Assembly: GCF_000003815.2 (NCBI RefSeq)
Contig: NC_049980.1
Span: 3,932,497 to 3,996,496, forward strand
From: Branchiostoma floridae
Lineage: Eukaryota; Chordata; Leptocardii; Amphioxiformes; Branchiostomatidae
Direction of reading: 5' to 3'
Length of the DNA: 64,000 nucleotides
Both the position numbers and the translations under genes were made by a program. The notes below the pieces were generated by a model. That model saw only the letters and a list, made by a program, of their open reading frames with translations. It was not told the origin of the DNA and made no database searches. Positions 63,716 through 64,000 of this stretch are shown in pieces (positions within the stretch are counted from its first letter, which is position 1; each line of letters opens with the position of its first letter).

Positions 63716-64000
63716 GTTTGTTTTTTGTTGGCCGGTTTTGCATAATCGGTAAACTGTCTTTTGTTGGTTGTTTTTTCATAATTGCTAAACTGCCTTTAGG
63801 CGCCTACTAACACACACAGTCCAGTTTTGTACAGTAAGGCCTTGTTAATTTGATTATATTGATGACATCTGCAGGCACATCAATTGTGTATTAAATTTGT
63901 AAACTGTATACAAGGTAGCTGCAAATATATGCCGTAAATTGTCAGAAAAAAAATAATAATGGAAAAAAAGGTTTTATTGAATGTAAACTACAATGCCAAT
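63716..64000. repeat. Intron 25 start, with GGCCATGTTG-type repeat copy 3
   Basis: After the donor, TTTTTTGTTGGCCGG and TCTTTTGTTGGTTGTTTTTTC form a short imperfect tandem. From 63838, GGCCTTGTTAATTTGATTAT, GATGACATC, ACATCAATTG and GTATACAAGGTAGCTGCAAA follow the order seen at 24215 and 59444. No exon before the window end. Confidence 0.5.

Noticed and set aside
1-64000. Prokaryote-style systems such as CRISPR arrays, operons or toxin-antitoxin pairs
   Set aside because: The window is eukaryotic and intron-rich; the regular repeats are minisatellites without a spacer-repeat structure or cas-like genes.

Overview
This is a eukaryotic genomic window, very probably from an invertebrate deuterostome; a cephalochordate (amphioxus, Branchiostoma) is my best guess. 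The guess rests on the mix of a vertebrate-like protein split into many GC-rich exons, AT-rich introns packed with short terminal-inverted-repeat elements and minisatellites, and tRNA-derived SINEs. The species is an inference and cannot be proven from the window.

One protein-coding gene was recognised, on the + strand and occupying almost the whole window. It is the DmX-like / rabconnectin-3 alpha gene (DMXL1/DMXL2 family), a giant WD40-repeat protein that partners V-ATPase regulators. I trace 25 exons from 6500 to 63715. Every junction is GT-AG and the phases agree throughout: the exons sum to 5922 nt, or 1974 codons in one uninterrupted frame. Vertebrate family members are about 3000 residues, so roughly the first two thirds is here. 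The first coding exon (about 30 residues with the initiator Met) was not found and probably lies upstream. The C-terminal third lies beyond 64000. The layout is: N-terminal WD40 propeller (exons 1-7, 6500-43965), linker and second WD40 segments (exons 8-18, 45671-55704), a giant exon 19 (56177-57741) entering the Rav1p-type C-terminal domain, then helical-repeat exons 20-25 (58311-63715).

The 5' half is dominated by huge introns: intron 2 is 24 kb and intron 3 is 5.8 kb. Intron 1 has a 117-119-bp array. Intron 2 has 81-bp, about 190-bp, 83-bp and 57-bp arrays. Intron 3 has a two-copy, three-monomer higher-order array (36.5-38.0 kb) followed by older degenerate copies. Dispersed elements include hAT-like MITEs with 8-bp duplications, a TTAA-flanked piggyBac-like element, TA-flanked palindromic MITEs in four full copies, a TTA-flanked Harbinger-like family, a long hairpin, several tRNA-derived SINE relics, and 5'-truncated LINE 3' ends, two of which bracket exon 24 in opposite orientations.

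The most unusual observations are partial tandem duplications of exon ends. Exon 6 has a degenerate 3'-end copy with an intact donor. The acceptor plus 5' end of exon 15 is repeated three times in the preceding intron, next to TG microsatellites. There is also a candidate extra or terminal exon near 44.6-44.85 kb. No second gene, functional tRNA or rRNA, CRISPR array or bacterial-type system was seen.
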